Assembly: GCF_900188115.1 (NCBI RefSeq) | Contig: NZ_FZNW01000014.1 | Location: 62,001 to 126,000 of the forward strand | Direction of reading: 5' to 3' | DNA length: 64,000 bases | From: Haloechinothrix alba | GTDB lineage: Bacteria; Actinomycetota; Actinomycetes; Mycobacteriales; Pseudonocardiaceae | Shown here: positions 19,610 through 29,259 of the stretch, in pieces | Layout of the letters: each line of letters starts with the position of its first letter | Position numbering within the stretch: position 1 is the stretch's first letter | Made by a program: the position numbers and the translations under genes | Notes under the pieces: generated by a model | The model's input: only the letters and a program-made list of their open reading frames with translations | Told to the model about the DNA's origin: nothing | The model's database searches: none

Positions 19610-20494
19610 GTGACCACGCTGACCGACTACCCCAAGCTCGCCGAGGGCAAAGTGCGCTCGCTGTACGCGGTGGACAGCGAGCACCTGCTGTTCGTCGCCT
19701 CCGACCGCGTCTCGGCCTACGACCACGTGCTGGACACCCCGATCCCGGACAAGGGCCGGGTGCTCACCGCGATGAGCGTGTTCTGGTTCGAGCTGCTCGC
19801 AGGCGAGATCTCCAGCCACCTGGTGGCCTGGGACGACCCGCGGATCCCCGCTGAGGTGCGCGGGCGGGCCCTGCTGGTGCGCAGGCTGGAGATGGTCCCG
19901 GTGGAATGCGTCGCGCGCGGGTACCTCACCGGTTCCGGGCTGGCCGACTACCGGGCGAGCGGCGCGGTGTGCGGCGTCGCGCTACCGGGCGGACTCGGTG
20001 AGGCCTCGCGGCTGCCGGAGCCGATCTTCACCCCGGCGACCAAGGCGGAGATCGGCGCGCACGACGAGAACATCAGCTTCGACTCGGTGGTGCGGGAGGT
20101 GGGCGCGCGCCGCGCGGAGCAGCTGCGGGAGGCGACCCTGCGGGTCTACGCGCGCGCTGCCGAGTACGCGGCGACCCGGGGGATCATCCTCGCCGACACC
20201 AAGTTCGAGTTCGGCGTGGATGCCGCGGGCGATCTCGTGCTCGCCGACGAGGTCCTCACCCCGGACTCGTCCCGGTACTGGGATGCCACGGCCTACCAGG
20301 AGGGCGTTCCCCAAGAGCCGTTCGACAAGCAGTACGTGCGGAACTGGCTGGTCAGTCCGGAGTCCGGCTGGTCGCGGAATGCCGGTACGCCGCCACCGCC
20401 ACTGCCCGAGCATGTCGTCGCGGCGACGCGGCAGCGCTACATCGAGGCCTACGAGCGGGTCACGGGCCGGTCACTGGACGACTGGCCGGCGTGA
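19610..20494 (+). CDS. purC: Phosphoribosylaminoimidazole-succinocarboxamide synthase
   Basis: A 294-residue SAICAR synthetase that joins aspartate to CAIR with ATP; PurB then removes fumarate. Motifs: N-terminal [13 protein letters not shown] (nucleotide loop, residues ~9-21), [32 protein letters not shown] (~100), and the C-terminal signature [10 protein letters not shown] followed by [14 protein letters not shown]. Length matches the actinobacterial enzyme (~297). GTG 19610 is the first in-frame start that gives the usual N-terminus. It ends 43 bases before a convergent metallo-hydrolase gene. Confidence 0.97.
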   Translation: MTTLTDYPKLAEGKVRSLYAVDSEHLLFVASDRVSAYDHVLDTPIPDKGRVLTAMSVFWFELLAGEISSHLVAWDDPRIPAEVRGRALLVRRLEMVPVECVARGYLTGSGLADYRASGAVCGVALPGGLGEASRLPEPIFTPATKAEIGAHDENISFDSVVREVGARRAEQLREATLRVYARAAEYAATRGIILADTKFEFGVDAAGDLVLADEVLTPDSSRYWDATAYQEGVPQEPFDKQYVRNWLVSPESGWSRNAGTPPPPLPEHVVAATRQRYIEAYERVTGRSLDDWPA

Positions 20495-20537
20495 CGCCTG
20501 CCGCGCCTGCCGGGCCACAGGCGGGTGTCGGCGTGGC

Positions 20538-21173
20538 TCACACGGTGGTGGGCCTGCCGTGCTCCAGTACGCGCACCTCGGTGCCGTCCGGGGCGAGGTT
20601 GGTGAACAGGCCGTAGTGCATGGTCGGGTAGGCCAGCACGGCCTCGTGGATGGGAACGGCGACGCGCGGGCCGACGGCACGCAGGAAGTCCACGGCCTCG
20701 GATGCCTTCAGCCAGGGAGCCCCGGTCGGCAGACCGAGCACGTCCACCCGCTGCGACGGCACGTGGAAGGCGTCGCCCGGGTGGTAGAAGGCCCCGCCGC
20801 CGATGACGTAACCGACGTTGGCGATGCCTGGGATATCCGGGTGGATGATGGCGTGCTCGCCCCCGGTGACCTGCACCGATGTGTCGCCGATCTCCAGCCG
20901 CTCGCCCGGGTAGGTGGTGTGCGCGGTCAGCCCCAGCTTGTCCACGGTGTCCCGGGTGCCGGGGTCGGTGACCAGCCGGGCATCCGGGTTGGCCTCGAGC
21001 AGGGGCGGCAACGCCTCGCTGTCGATGTGGTCGTGGTGCTGGTGGGTGATCAGCACCGCGTCGAGGTCCTGCTCCTGTTCGTACCCGCTCGAGAACGCGC
21101 CCGGGTCGATCAGCAGTCGCGTCACCCCGGTGTCGACAAGTACACATGCGTGTCCATAGTGGACGATTCGCAT
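20538..21173 (-). CDS. MBL-fold metal-dependent hydrolase
   Basis: A 211-residue UlaG/YycJ-like metallo-beta-lactamase-fold protein. Metal ligands are visible as H-x-H-x-D-H in THQHHDHID (~42-50), [23 protein letters not shown] and the late PIHEA histidine. The N-terminus [14 protein letters not shown] is typical of the subgroup. ATG 21173 follows AGAGGAGAG and is preferred over a 23-residue longer frame. The substrate is unknown. It is convergent with purC and divergent from the aldehyde dehydrogenase gene. Confidence 0.85.
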   Translation of the reverse strand: MRIVHYGHACVLVDTGVTRLLIDPGAFSSGYEQEQDLDAVLITHQHHDHIDSEALPPLLEANPDARLVTDPGTRDTVDKLGLTAHTTYPGERLEIGDTSVQVTGGEHAIIHPDIPGIANVGYVIGGGAFYHPGDAFHVPSQRVDVLGLPTGAPWLKASEAVDFLRAVGPRVAVPIHEAVLAYPTMHYGLFTNLAPDGTEVRVLEHGRPTTV

Positions 21174-21385
21174 CGGCTCTCCTCTCGTACGCACCGGGCC
21201 CTGGGCGGTCACCAGCCTACGGGTGCGGTCGCTCGCGACCAAGCGGGCCGCGCCGTGTTCGCGGCGGCGTCCGGGCGCGCCCCCGGGTATGATTCACCAC
21301 ACCGGCACCCTGTAGCGGGACAGCTATTGGCGTAGTGCCAGTAACGGCGTAACCTTGGTCCCAGCCGAGTCGACGGAGGCAAGAG

Positions 21386-22882
21386 ATGACCAGCGTGCTC
21401 CCCGAGCAGTCCACGGTGCGGGAATCCTTCGAGTCGCTGAACCCGGCGACGGACGAGGTGGTGGGTACCCACCCCGTGCACTCTCGCGAGGATGTCGAGG
21501 CGGCCGTGTCCAAGGCGCACGAGGCCGCCGTCTGGTGGGAGGCGCTCGGCTACGCCGGTCGGGCCGAACGGTTGCGCCGGTGGAAGGGCGTGCTCACCCG
21601 CAGGCTGGCACAGCTGGCGGAGGTCGTGCGCGCCGAAACCGGCAAACCGACCGGGGACGCCCAGCTGGAGGCGGTCCTGGCGATCGAGCACATCGACTGG
21701 GCGGCGCGCAACGCGCGTAAGGTCCTCGGCCGCAAGCACCGGGCGCCCGGGCTGCTGCTGTCCAACAACGACGCGACCGTGGAGTACCAGCCGTACGGCG
21801 TGGTCGGCGTGATCGGCCCGTGGAACTACCCGGTGTACACCCCGCTGGGCTCGGTGACCTACGCGCTGGCAGCCGGTAACGCGGTGGTGTTCAAACCGAG
21901 CGAGTACACCCCTGGCGTCGGGCAGTGGCTGGTCGACACGTTCGCCGAGGTCGTGCCGGAGTACCCGGTCCTGCAGCAGGTGACCGGTTTCGGGACCACC
22001 GGCGATGCGCTGGTGCGCAGTGAGGTCAACAAGATCGCGTTCACCGGGTCCACGGCCACCGGCAAGAAGATCATGGCGGCGGCCTCCGAGAGGCTCACTC
22101 CGGTCGTGATCGAGGCGGGCGGCAAGGACCCGATGCTGGTCGACGCCGATGCCGACCTGGATGCGGCGGCCGACGCCACCGTGTGGGGCGCCTTCTCCAA
22201 CGCCGGGCAGACCTGCATCGGCGTGGAGCGGGTGTACGTGCACGAGCGGGTGCACGACGAGTTCGTCGCGAAGGTGCTCGACAAGACCAAGGACATCCGA
22301 GGGGGCGCCGACTCGCGGGCGCAGTACGGCCCGATGACCATGCGCTCGCAGATCGAGGTCGTCCGCTCGCACATCACGGACGCGCTGGCCCGGGGCGGCC
22401 GTGCGCTGGCAGGCGGGCTCGAGGCCGTCGGCGACCGGTGTGTGCAGCCGACGGTGCTGGTCGACGTGCCGGAAGAGTCCAGCGCGGTGCGCGAGGAGAC
22501 GTTCGGGCCGACCGTGACCATCGCGAAGGTGCGGGACATGGAGGAGGCCATCGCCAAGGCCAACGACACCGTCTACGGGCTCGGCTCGACGGTGTTCTCG
22601 CACTCGCGCGGCACCGAGATCGCGCGCAGGTTGCGTACCGGGGCTACGGCGATCAACGCGCCGCTGGCTTTCGCGGGGATCGCGTCGCTGCCCTTCGGTG
22701 GCGTCGGCGACTCGGGCTTCGGCAGGATCCACGGGCCGGAAGGCCTGCGCGAGTTCGCCAGGCCGAAGGCGATCGCCCGCCAGCGCTTCCCCGCGCCGCT
22801 GGCGCTGACCTCGTTCACCCGTAGCGACAAGACCGAGCAGCTCGTCTCCAAAGCGATGGCGATCCTGCACGGCCGCAAGTGA
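21386..22882 (+). CDS. Aldehyde dehydrogenase family protein (succinate-semialdehyde dehydrogenase-like)
   Basis: A 498-residue NAD(P)-dependent aldehyde dehydrogenase. Cofactor and catalytic motifs in order: GVIGPWNYPVYTPLG (~145), FKPSEYTP, the cofactor-clamp FTGSTATGKK (~222), the general base VIEAGGKDP (~245), and the nucleophile SNAGQTCIG (~277). The C-terminal LPFGGVGDSGFGRIHGPEGL block is complete. The subgroup resembles actinobacterial succinate-semialdehyde dehydrogenases, but the substrate is inferred only from overall similarity. ATG 21386 has GGAGGCAAG upstream. The gene ends at a triple inverted repeat shared with a convergent GMC oxidoreductase gene. Confidence 0.92.
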   Translation: MTSVLPEQSTVRESFESLNPATDEVVGTHPVHSREDVEAAVSKAHEAAVWWEALGYAGRAERLRRWKGVLTRRLAQLAEVVRAETGKPTGDAQLEAVLAIEHIDWAARNARKVLGRKHRAPGLLLSNNDATVEYQPYGVVGVIGPWNYPVYTPLGSVTYALAAGNAVVFKPSEYTPGVGQWLVDTFAEVVPEYPVLQQVTGFGTTGDALVRSEVNKIAFTGSTATGKKIMAAASERLTPVVIEAGGKDPMLVDADADLDAAADATVWGAFSNAGQTCIGVERVYVHERVHDEFVAKVLDKTKDIRGGADSRAQYGPMTMRSQIEVVRSHITDALARGGRALAGGLEAVGDRCVQPTVLVDVPEESSAVREETFGPTVTIAKVRDMEEAIAKANDTVYGLGSTVFSHSRGTEIARRLRTGATAINAPLAFAGIASLPFGGVGDSGFGRIHGPEGLREFARPKAIARQRFPAPLALTSFTRSDKTEQLVSKAMAILHGRK

Positions 22883-22884
22883 AT

Positions 22885-22963
22885 GCTGAATGACGCTTTC
22901 AGTCCATCTCACGAGCTGAAAGCGTCATTCAACCATTGGTACGGACTGAAAGCGTCATTCAGC
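22885..22963. terminator. Triple GACGCTTTCA / TGAAAGCGTC inverted repeat
   Basis: Perfect 21-bp arms at 22885-22905 and 22943-22963 (core TGAATGACGCTTTCAGTCC) flank a third, 17-base copy in the right-arm orientation at 22915-22931. The element fills the gap between two convergent genes, and its right arm includes the stop codon of the GMC gene. It is a likely bidirectional terminator and possibly a dispersed repeat. Confidence 0.75.
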
Positions 22964-24551
22964 GCACCGCGCGGATGTCGTCGGCGGCTTTCTCGGCGAT
23001 CATGATGGTGGGGGCGTTGGTGTTGCCGCGCGGGATTCGCGGCATCACCGAGGCGTCGACCACCCGTAGCCCGTCGACGCCGCGTACCCGCAACCGCGGG
23101 TCGACGACCGACTCCTCGGTCTCGCCCATCGCGCAGGTGCCGACGGGGTGGTACAGCGTCTGGGTCGCATGGCGCGCGTGCTCGGCCAGCTCCGTGTCGT
23201 CCATGCTGTCCACCTCCGTACGGTCCGGGAGGAAGGGCCGATCCAGGTAGGTGGCGAGCGGGCCGTGCCTGCCGATCTCGATCAGGGTGCGTAGCCCGGA
23301 GACCACGGCGTCGAGATCGGGCGGTTCGGCGTAGTAGTTGGGGTCGATCTCCGGCCGCCACAGCGGGTGCGCCGAGCGCAGGCGCAGCTTGCCCCTGCTG
23401 GCCACGTCCACGAGGGTCGCGGCGGAGGTGAAGCCGGGCAGCGTCGCCTCCCGGAGCCCGTGCTCGTAGAACAGCGTCGGCGCCACGTGGAACTGCATGT
23501 CCGGAGCCGGTTGCCCGTCTGTGGTGGACATGAACCCGCCGCCCTCGCCGATGTTCGACGTCAGCGGCCCGCGCCCGGTCAGCTGCCAGCGTGCCAGGCC
23601 GGCCGGGTTCGCCGATCCGGCGACATCCGTCGTGGCGCGGGTGGACCAGATGATCGGGGCAGCGGGGTGGTCGTGCAGGTTCTCCCCGACGCCGGGCAGG
23701 GCCGCCGCGACGTCGATGCCCAGCTCGGTCAGGTGCCCTGCGGGGCCGATCCCGGACAGCATCAGCAGTTGCGGCGAGTTGATCGCCCCTCCTGCCAGCA
23801 GCACCTCGCCGTCGGTATGCACGGTGTGTTCCTGCCCGTCGCGCAGGTAGCGCACCCCCACCGCGCGGGTACCGGACAGCACGACCCCTGTGGCGTGCGC
23901 TTCCGTGCGCACCACCAGGTTCGGCCTGTCCAGCGCGGGACGCAGGTAGGCATCCGCGGCCGACCAACGCCTGCCACCGTGGCAGGTGACCTGGTAGGTA
24001 CCGGCCCCGTACTGGCTGGTGCCGTTGAAGTCCTCGGTGCGTTTGATACCGCAGGAGACCGCCGCGTCCACCCACGCGTGGGTCAGCTCGTGGGTGAACC
24101 GCCGGTCCTGCACCCGCAACGGCCCGGTCGTGCCGTGCAGCGGGCCCGCGAACCGGGTGTTGCTCTCGGAGCGCACGAAGTAGCGCAGCACGTCCCGGTA
24201 ACCCCACCCGGTGGCACCGAAGTCGTCCCGCCACCGGTCGTAGTCGGCCCGGTTGCCACGGATGTAGATCATCGCGTTCATCGACGAGCTGCCGCCGAGC
24301 ATCTTGCCGCGCGGCCAGTAGAGCGAGTCGTGCAGGTGCTTCTGCGGCGTCGTCCGGTAGTTCCAGTCCCGGTTGGTCTTGAACATCGCCGCGAAGGCCG
24401 CCGGGATGTGGGCTTCGTCGATGTCGTCGGCCGGTCCGGCCTCCAGGAGCAGGACCCGGGCGGCCGGGTCGGCTGTGAGCCGGTTCGCCAGCACGCACCC
24501 CGCGCTTCCCGCGCCGACGATGATGTAGTCGAAGGATTCAGTCCCGGCCAC
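22959..24551 (-). CDS. GMC family FAD-dependent oxidoreductase (choline dehydrogenase-like)
   Basis: A 530-residue flavoprotein. The dinucleotide-binding loop IIVGAGSAGCVLANRL is at residues ~10-25 and the first GMC signature region GKMLGGSSSMNAMIYIRGN at ~78-96. The second signature GGAINSPQLLMLSGIGP is around 255. The catalytic histidine region LYHPVGTCAMG is near 465, followed by the C-terminal GLRVVDASVMPRIPRGNTNA block. It oxidises an alcohol; similarity is to choline and alcohol dehydrogenases but the substrate is not known. GTG 24551 follows GGGAGG. The start overlaps the end of the upstream ABC transporter gene by 14 bases, so it is probably the third gene of an ABC-ABC-GMC operon. 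Confidence 0.92.
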   Translation of the reverse strand: MAGTESFDYIIVGAGSAGCVLANRLTADPAARVLLLEAGPADDIDEAHIPAAFAAMFKTNRDWNYRTTPQKHLHDSLYWPRGKMLGGSSSMNAMIYIRGNRADYDRWRDDFGATGWGYRDVLRYFVRSESNTRFAGPLHGTTGPLRVQDRRFTHELTHAWVDAAVSCGIKRTEDFNGTSQYGAGTYQVTCHGGRRWSAADAYLRPALDRPNLVVRTEAHATGVVLSGTRAVGVRYLRDGQEHTVHTDGEVLLAGGAINSPQLLMLSGIGPAGHLTELGIDVAAALPGVGENLHDHPAAPIIWSTRATTDVAGSANPAGLARWQLTGRGPLTSNIGEGGGFMSTTDGQPAPDMQFHVAPTLFYEHGLREATLPGFTSAATLVDVASRGKLRLRSAHPLWRPEIDPNYYAEPPDLDAVVSGLRTLIEIGRHGPLATYLDRPFLPDRTEVDSMDDTELAEHARHATQTLYHPVGTCAMGETEESVVDPRLRVRGVDGLRVVDASVMPRIPRGNTNAPTIMIAEKAADDIRAVR

Positions 24552-26370
24552 GTTGCCTCCCGCTTTCCGGTTTCGTCGGCCCGGCCGGAACGGCCCGGGT
24601 CGTGGTGGGCGCGGTCCCGCCGGTCGTGCCTGCAGCGTGCGCCAGCCACGCGTACGACCCTCCCGCCGCGATCAGCTCGTCATGGCTACCGAGCTCTGTG
24701 ATCCTGCCGCCTTCCAGCACCAGGATCCGGTCCGCCACGCGTGCGGCGTCGAGCCGGTGCGTGATGGAGATGATCGTACGACCGGACAGGGCGGCGGACA
24801 GCGCCGTGGAAGTGGATCGCTGCAGATCCCGCATCGCGCCATCGTCGAGGGCGGACATCGCCTCGTCAAGCACCACAACGGGTGGATCGGCCAGCACCAC
24901 GCGCGCGAGCGCGATCTGCTGGGCGTGTCCGGGCGTGACGGGATGCTCGCCCGGCCCGAGCCGGGTGTCCAGCCCGTGCGGCAGCGACTCGAACCACTCC
25001 CGCGCGCCGACCACGCGCAGCGCGTCGACCAGCTGCCCGTCCGTGCGCGGCCGCTCGGCCAGGGCGAGGTTCTCGCGCAACGTGGTGGCGAACACGTGGT
25101 GCTCCTGCGTCAGCAGGATCAGCTCACGACGCAGCTGCTCCGGCGGCAGGTGCGCGATGTCCACGCCCCCGATGCGCAGCGTTCCGGAGTCGGGTTGGGA
25201 CAACCCCGCGAGCAGTCGCGCCAGTGTGGACTTACCGGAACCGGACGGCCCGACGACCGCGAGCCGCTCGCCCTGCGGCACGGCCAGGGTGATGCCGTGC
25301 AGCACCTCGCGGCCGGGAAGGTAGGAGAACCGCACACCGTCGAGCCGCAGGTCGTGTGCGGTGGGCCGCTCGGGGGCCGTGTCGTGGCCCGCCGGCACCC
25401 GCCGCACGCCGAGGATCCTGCGCAGGGCTGTGTTGCCGATCTGCAGCTCCTCCAGCCACAGCATCAGTTCGTTCAGCGGACCGCCCATCGCGAGCAGGTA
25501 GAGCACCACCGTGGTGATCGTGCCGAGACTGACGTGCCCGGCGTTGTATGCCCACGCGCCGAGCGGCAGGATCACCACGACAGGCAGCAGGTAGGACAGC
25601 TCAAGGCAGGACAGCCAGCGGGTGAGCAGACCGCGGTGTGCGTGTTCCGCGTCGCGCGCCGAACCGACGGCGCGCCGGTTGAGCTCGACCCGACGCCCCG
25701 CCTGCCCCAGCGTCTCGATGGTGCGCGCGCCGTGCACCGACTCCGTGGTGCCTGCCTGCACGGCGCCCCAGCCGGACAGGATGCGTTCGATGACGGGCAG
25801 CGCGCGCGGCAGGTACCAGCGGGTGCTCAGCACGATGACCGGGACGGCCACCAGCATCCCCGGCGCCAGCAGCGGGGAGGTCACGAGCACGGCACCGGCG
25901 GTCAGCGTGACGGTGACGGTCGAGGTGAGGATCTGCGGTGCCGCGTACCGCGCGGCGTACTCGATGCGGTCCACATCGGTGGTCGCCCTGCTGAGCAGGT
26001 CGCCGGTTCCTGCGGCCTCGATCGTGCCGACCGGCATGACCAGCGCGTGCCCGACGAACTCCTCGCGGGCGGTCGCGAGCACGTGCTCGCCGAAGGCCGC
26101 AGCCCGCATGTGGGCCATCTTGCTCAGCACGGCGTGGCAGGCAAGGATGCCGAGGAAGGCGAGCGCGAGCGCGTCGACGGACAGGCCGGTCTCACCGGCA
26201 ACGGTGTCGACGATCAGCCCGAGTATCCGCGGGCCGGCCAGCCCGCAGGTGGCGGCGAGGAGGAACAGGGCGAGCATGCCGACGAACAGTCGCCGGTGGC
26301 TGCCCGCGACGCCGCGCAGCCAGCGCCGTACGTCCCGGGTGCCGGCCAGCGGCAGCGGTGCAGGGGTCAT
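24538..26370 (-). CDS. ABC exporter half-transporter carrying the catalytic ATP site (partner 2)
   Basis: A 610-residue fused membrane/ATPase subunit of an ABC exporter. Six hydrophobic segments occupy residues ~25-320. The nucleotide-binding domain has Walker A GPSGSGKST, Q-loop region LLTQEHHVF, Walker B VVVLDEAMSALD with the catalytic glutamate, and the H-loop histidine ISITHRLD. The ABC signature, however, reads TPGHAQQ instead of LSGGQ, so this half cannot supply a normal signature. The upstream partner has the complementary defects (see 26367-27983). ATG 26370 overlaps the partner's stop (ATGA) and follows GGAGG. The substrate is unknown; multidrug, lipid or peptide export are typical for the fold. 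Confidence 0.9.
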   Translation of the reverse strand: MTPAPLPLAGTRDVRRWLRGVAGSHRRLFVGMLALFLLAATCGLAGPRILGLIVDTVAGETGLSVDALALAFLGILACHAVLSKMAHMRAAAFGEHVLATAREEFVGHALVMPVGTIEAAGTGDLLSRATTDVDRIEYAARYAAPQILTSTVTVTLTAGAVLVTSPLLAPGMLVAVPVIVLSTRWYLPRALPVIERILSGWGAVQAGTTESVHGARTIETLGQAGRRVELNRRAVGSARDAEHAHRGLLTRWLSCLELSYLLPVVVILPLGAWAYNAGHVSLGTITTVVLYLLAMGGPLNELMLWLEELQIGNTALRRILGVRRVPAGHDTAPERPTAHDLRLDGVRFSYLPGREVLHGITLAVPQGERLAVVGPSGSGKSTLARLLAGLSQPDSGTLRIGGVDIAHLPPEQLRRELILLTQEHHVFATTLRENLALAERPRTDGQLVDALRVVGAREWFESLPHGLDTRLGPGEHPVTPGHAQQIALARVVLADPPVVVLDEAMSALDDGAMRDLQRSTSTALSAALSGRTIISITHRLDAARVADRILVLEGGRITELGSHDELIAAGGSYAWLAHAAGTTGGTAPTTTRAVPAGPTKPESGRQRGRD

Positions 26371-27983
26371 CGGGTTACCTCCTGGCCGTTGTCGTTTCCG
26401 TACGCGTCCTGGGCCGATTCCGCCGCCTGCCGCCACAGCTCGCTCCCGGTGAGCACCACGGTGGTGCGCCCGGCCCGCAGACGTGCGACCCGCCGGGAGA
26501 TGCGCGCCTCGCTGTGCGCGTCCACTGCGGAGGTGGGGTCGTCGAGGATGAGCACGTCCGGGTCGAGCGTGAGGGCGCGAGCCAGGTTCAGGCGTTGACG
26601 CTGGCCCCCGGAGACCGACCGGCCGCGCTCGCTGACGGTCTCGGCGTAGCCGTGCGGGAACGCGTCGATGATGTCGGTCGCGTCGGCGGCGGCGACGGCC
26701 TGCGCCACACTCACCCGGTCGCCTGCTGCCAGCTCGGCACCGACCGGGCCGGAGAACCACAGGTCGTCGCCGAGCACCAGGACGACGCGGCGCCGCAGTT
26801 CGTGGTGGCTGACGCGCGCCGTGTCGATCCCGCCGACGCGTACCGCCCCCGGTTCGACGCCAGCGAGCCGTTCGGCGCGGGCGCGTCCGGCCGGTAGCAC
26901 GCTCAGCCTGCCTGCGGGCAGGTGGGCGTGCTCGTCGGTCACCGAAAGCGGCCCGGGTGGCAGCGGCTGGGGGTCGGCGGGATCGCCGGTTTCGTCGTGC
27001 GAACGGCGACGCCGGACGAGGCTGTCGACCTTGCGGACCGCGACGATCGCCGACGCGAACTCCTCGGCCGCTTCCGTCGCGGCCTTCACCGGCACGACCA
27101 GGAACGCGGAGGCCCCGTAGAAGGCGATCAGCTGCCCCGTCGAGATGCTGCCGTCCAGGGCCAGCCGCGCCCCGAGCCAGGTCACGGCGACGGTGACCAA
27201 CCCGGGTAGGGCGACCTCGGCCGCGGCCAGCCAGGACTGCACCGTGCCGACCCGCAGCCCGGCGCGGAGCACCTCGCGGCTGGTGCGGACGAACCGTTCC
27301 CGGAACCGCCCTTCTCCCCCGATGCCGCGCAGGATGCGCAGCCCGGACACGATGTCCGCGCCCATCGCGTTGACCTCGGACGCTCGCTCGCGCTGGGCTT
27401 CCTTCCTGCGCACAAGCGGCCGCATCAGGGGGCCGATACCGGCCACCGCGAGCGGGACACCCACCATCGCGACGGTGCCGAGCAGCGGGGAGATCGTGAT
27501 GAGCGCGGCGCCGAGCACACAGAAGGTGATCAGCGCTCCCGCCGCGCGCCCGAACAGCTCCATGGCGTTGCCGGTCTGGTAGACGTCTTCGGAGCCCGTC
27601 GCGACGACGTCACCGGTCGGCACCTGGCGCGGAAGGTCGGCCCCCAGCCCGGTCACCGCCGTGATCAGTGCGTGCTGCGCGCTGGTCGACCCGTGCACCC
27701 ACATGGTGTGCGAGGTCCATGCGGACAGTCCGGCGGCGCAGGCCTGCAGTAGCGCGAGGGCGAGTACGGCAGCGACCCAGAACCCCAGTGTTCCTGCGTC
27801 CCCGGCGGCGATGCCGTCGTCGATGGCCGCACCGACCACGAAGGGCAGGGCCGCGCCGGGCAACAGGGTGAACGCGCCTGCGATCGCCGAGGCTGTGGCC
27901 AGCCACGGCCGGGTGCGTAACGGTGTGCGCAACCGGAAGCGACGGCTGTTGTCCGCGGCCGTGCTCCTGGCGGCGCGGCGCAT
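26367..27983 (-). CDS. ABC exporter half-transporter with degenerate ATP site (partner 1)
   Basis: A 538-residue ABC exporter subunit with six membrane segments in residues ~35-300. The ATPase domain is shortened and lacks Walker A: where GxxGxGKST is expected the sequence reads LPAGRLSVLPAGRARAERL. Walker B is LILDDPTSAVD, with aspartate in place of the catalytic glutamate, and the H-loop histidine is replaced (VVLTGSELW). The signature SVSGGQRQRL is perfect. Thus it can only complete the partner's site. ATG 27983 has a poor ribosome site, so the exact start is uncertain. It is the first gene of the probable ABC-ABC-GMC operon and borders the accessory island. Confidence 0.88.
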   Translation of the reverse strand: MRRAARSTAADNSRRFRLRTPLRTRPWLATASAIAGAFTLLPGAALPFVVGAAIDDGIAAGDAGTLGFWVAAVLALALLQACAAGLSAWTSHTMWVHGSTSAQHALITAVTGLGADLPRQVPTGDVVATGSEDVYQTGNAMELFGRAAGALITFCVLGAALITISPLLGTVAMVGVPLAVAGIGPLMRPLVRRKEAQRERASEVNAMGADIVSGLRILRGIGGEGRFRERFVRTSREVLRAGLRVGTVQSWLAAAEVALPGLVTVAVTWLGARLALDGSISTGQLIAFYGASAFLVVPVKAATEAAEEFASAIVAVRKVDSLVRRRRSHDETGDPADPQPLPPGPLSVTDEHAHLPAGRLSVLPAGRARAERLAGVEPGAVRVGGIDTARVSHHELRRRVVLVLGDDLWFSGPVGAELAAGDRVSVAQAVAAADATDIIDAFPHGYAETVSERGRSVSGGQRQRLNLARALTLDPDVLILDDPTSAVDAHSEARISRRVARLRAGRTTVVLTGSELWRQAAESAQDAYGNDNGQEVTR

Positions 27984-28250
27984 AGGTCAAACGAACCCGG
28001 AAGTGTTCATGCCCGGAAGCTACTCGCGGTGGCCCGGCGACTCAACGGAATTTTGCTTCGTGCCTACCGGTGGTCCGGCAACAGACGGCGTGTGATGCTC
28101 CGGGGCTCGTCAGGCGAGGTCACCGTCGCGCATGCCCGCCGTGCGCCGCGAACGCCACCTCGACACAGCCCTGCGCCCCTCGCTGCGCCTGGACTTTCGC
28201 CAGCACGCGTGTTCCGCTCTTGCAACAGCACGTCGTCGCACTTCTAGCGC

Positions 28251-29119
28251 CTACACTGACAGTTCCTTGATGCGCCGCTCGAGCAGTTCCAGCGTGCGTT
28301 GCGGGTTCAACGCGGCTGTCCTCGTGTCATAGGCGAGGCGGTAGACCCGCACGTACTCGCGACCGAGTATGGTCACTGGCGGTCAGGGCTTCAATATAGA
28401 CGATGCCTGGCCTGCCCTCGATCAGCGTAACGAGCGTGAATGCAAGCGCGTGATAAGGATACGCTCCACCGTCGAAAGGCACGAGCCGTACGGCACAGCG
28501 ATCGGAGGTGCTCAAGCTGGCCCCGCAGCACGTCCTTGCCGCCGATCTCGCGGTGCAGCGCCTCCATTCCGACGATGAGCTAGAGCCGCGTCGGCTCGCC
28601 CCGTATCAACGTCTCGATCCGCGCTGCTCGCTCCTCGGCTAGGGACTCCACCTCAGACGGCGCCATGCCGTCTGCACTGCTCAACATCGCGCGAGCTTAG
28701 ACGAGCGTCGGGTCTGTGCCGAGGAAGTAGTCGGCGAAGAAGATCCTGACTTCGGTCGCGGCAGTTTTGAAGTCAACGTACTTGGTGACCCATTCGGGCA
28801 TGCGGGCCGGTGGGAGCTTGCGCCTGGCCTCGATGGCGAGCTTGTTGAATACGCTCGCGCGGTCCGCCTCAATACCGAAGGCAGTTGCGAGCTTCGTGAG
28901 GTCTCGGTCGGTGACGCCCCGTCACCTTGCTCGATCTTAGAGATGTTTCCGGCGTCGGCGCTGGCGAGGTCCATGCCGCATTGATTGGCGACAGCTAACG
29001 CGCCCGTGCCGGGTGACCGAACCCGGCTGGTGAGTGCACGGCCACGGATCATCGGAGTGAAGCTCGGTCTGTCCCGAGGTCACACTCAACGCATTCGCCA
29101 GATGCGCAAGCTCAGACAA
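28251..29119 (-). pseudogene. Decayed XRE/Scr1-type (DUF5753) regulator remnants
   Basis: Conceptual reading of the minus strand, changing frame several times, recovers pieces of helix-turn-helix regulators. From ~29119, KLSELAHLANALSV, then NISKIEQGDG and, after a frameshift near 28920, VTDRDLTKLATAFGIE down to a stop near 28700. Further on come SEVESLAEERAARIETLIRGE, an in-frame TAG, LIVGMEALHREIGGKDVLRGQLEHL, a frameshift near 28520, VRLVPFDGGAYP...FTLVTL...GIVYIEALT, another shift, then EYVRVYRLAYD and RTLELLERRIKELSV with stop at 28251-28253. These match the DUF5753 layout of the intact regulator at 45.96 kb. The HTH and DUF5753 parts may come from two genes. It is non-functional as written. 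Confidence 0.7.
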
Positions 29120-29259
29120 CTTCCAGTGCTTCTCGTCGCTATTGATAACAGTTGACTAACGTAACGCAGTTGCTCGCATTCGTACGGTAACAGGCCGATG
29201 CTTCGGGGCGACATACACGGAAAGTATTAGGTGTATACGATAGATATGGGGCGAATAAT

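Noticed and set aside
24553-26598. 681-codon open frame antisense to the ABC transporter genes
   Set aside because: Composition-driven open frame with no recognisable domain; the opposite strand encodes clear ABC motifs.
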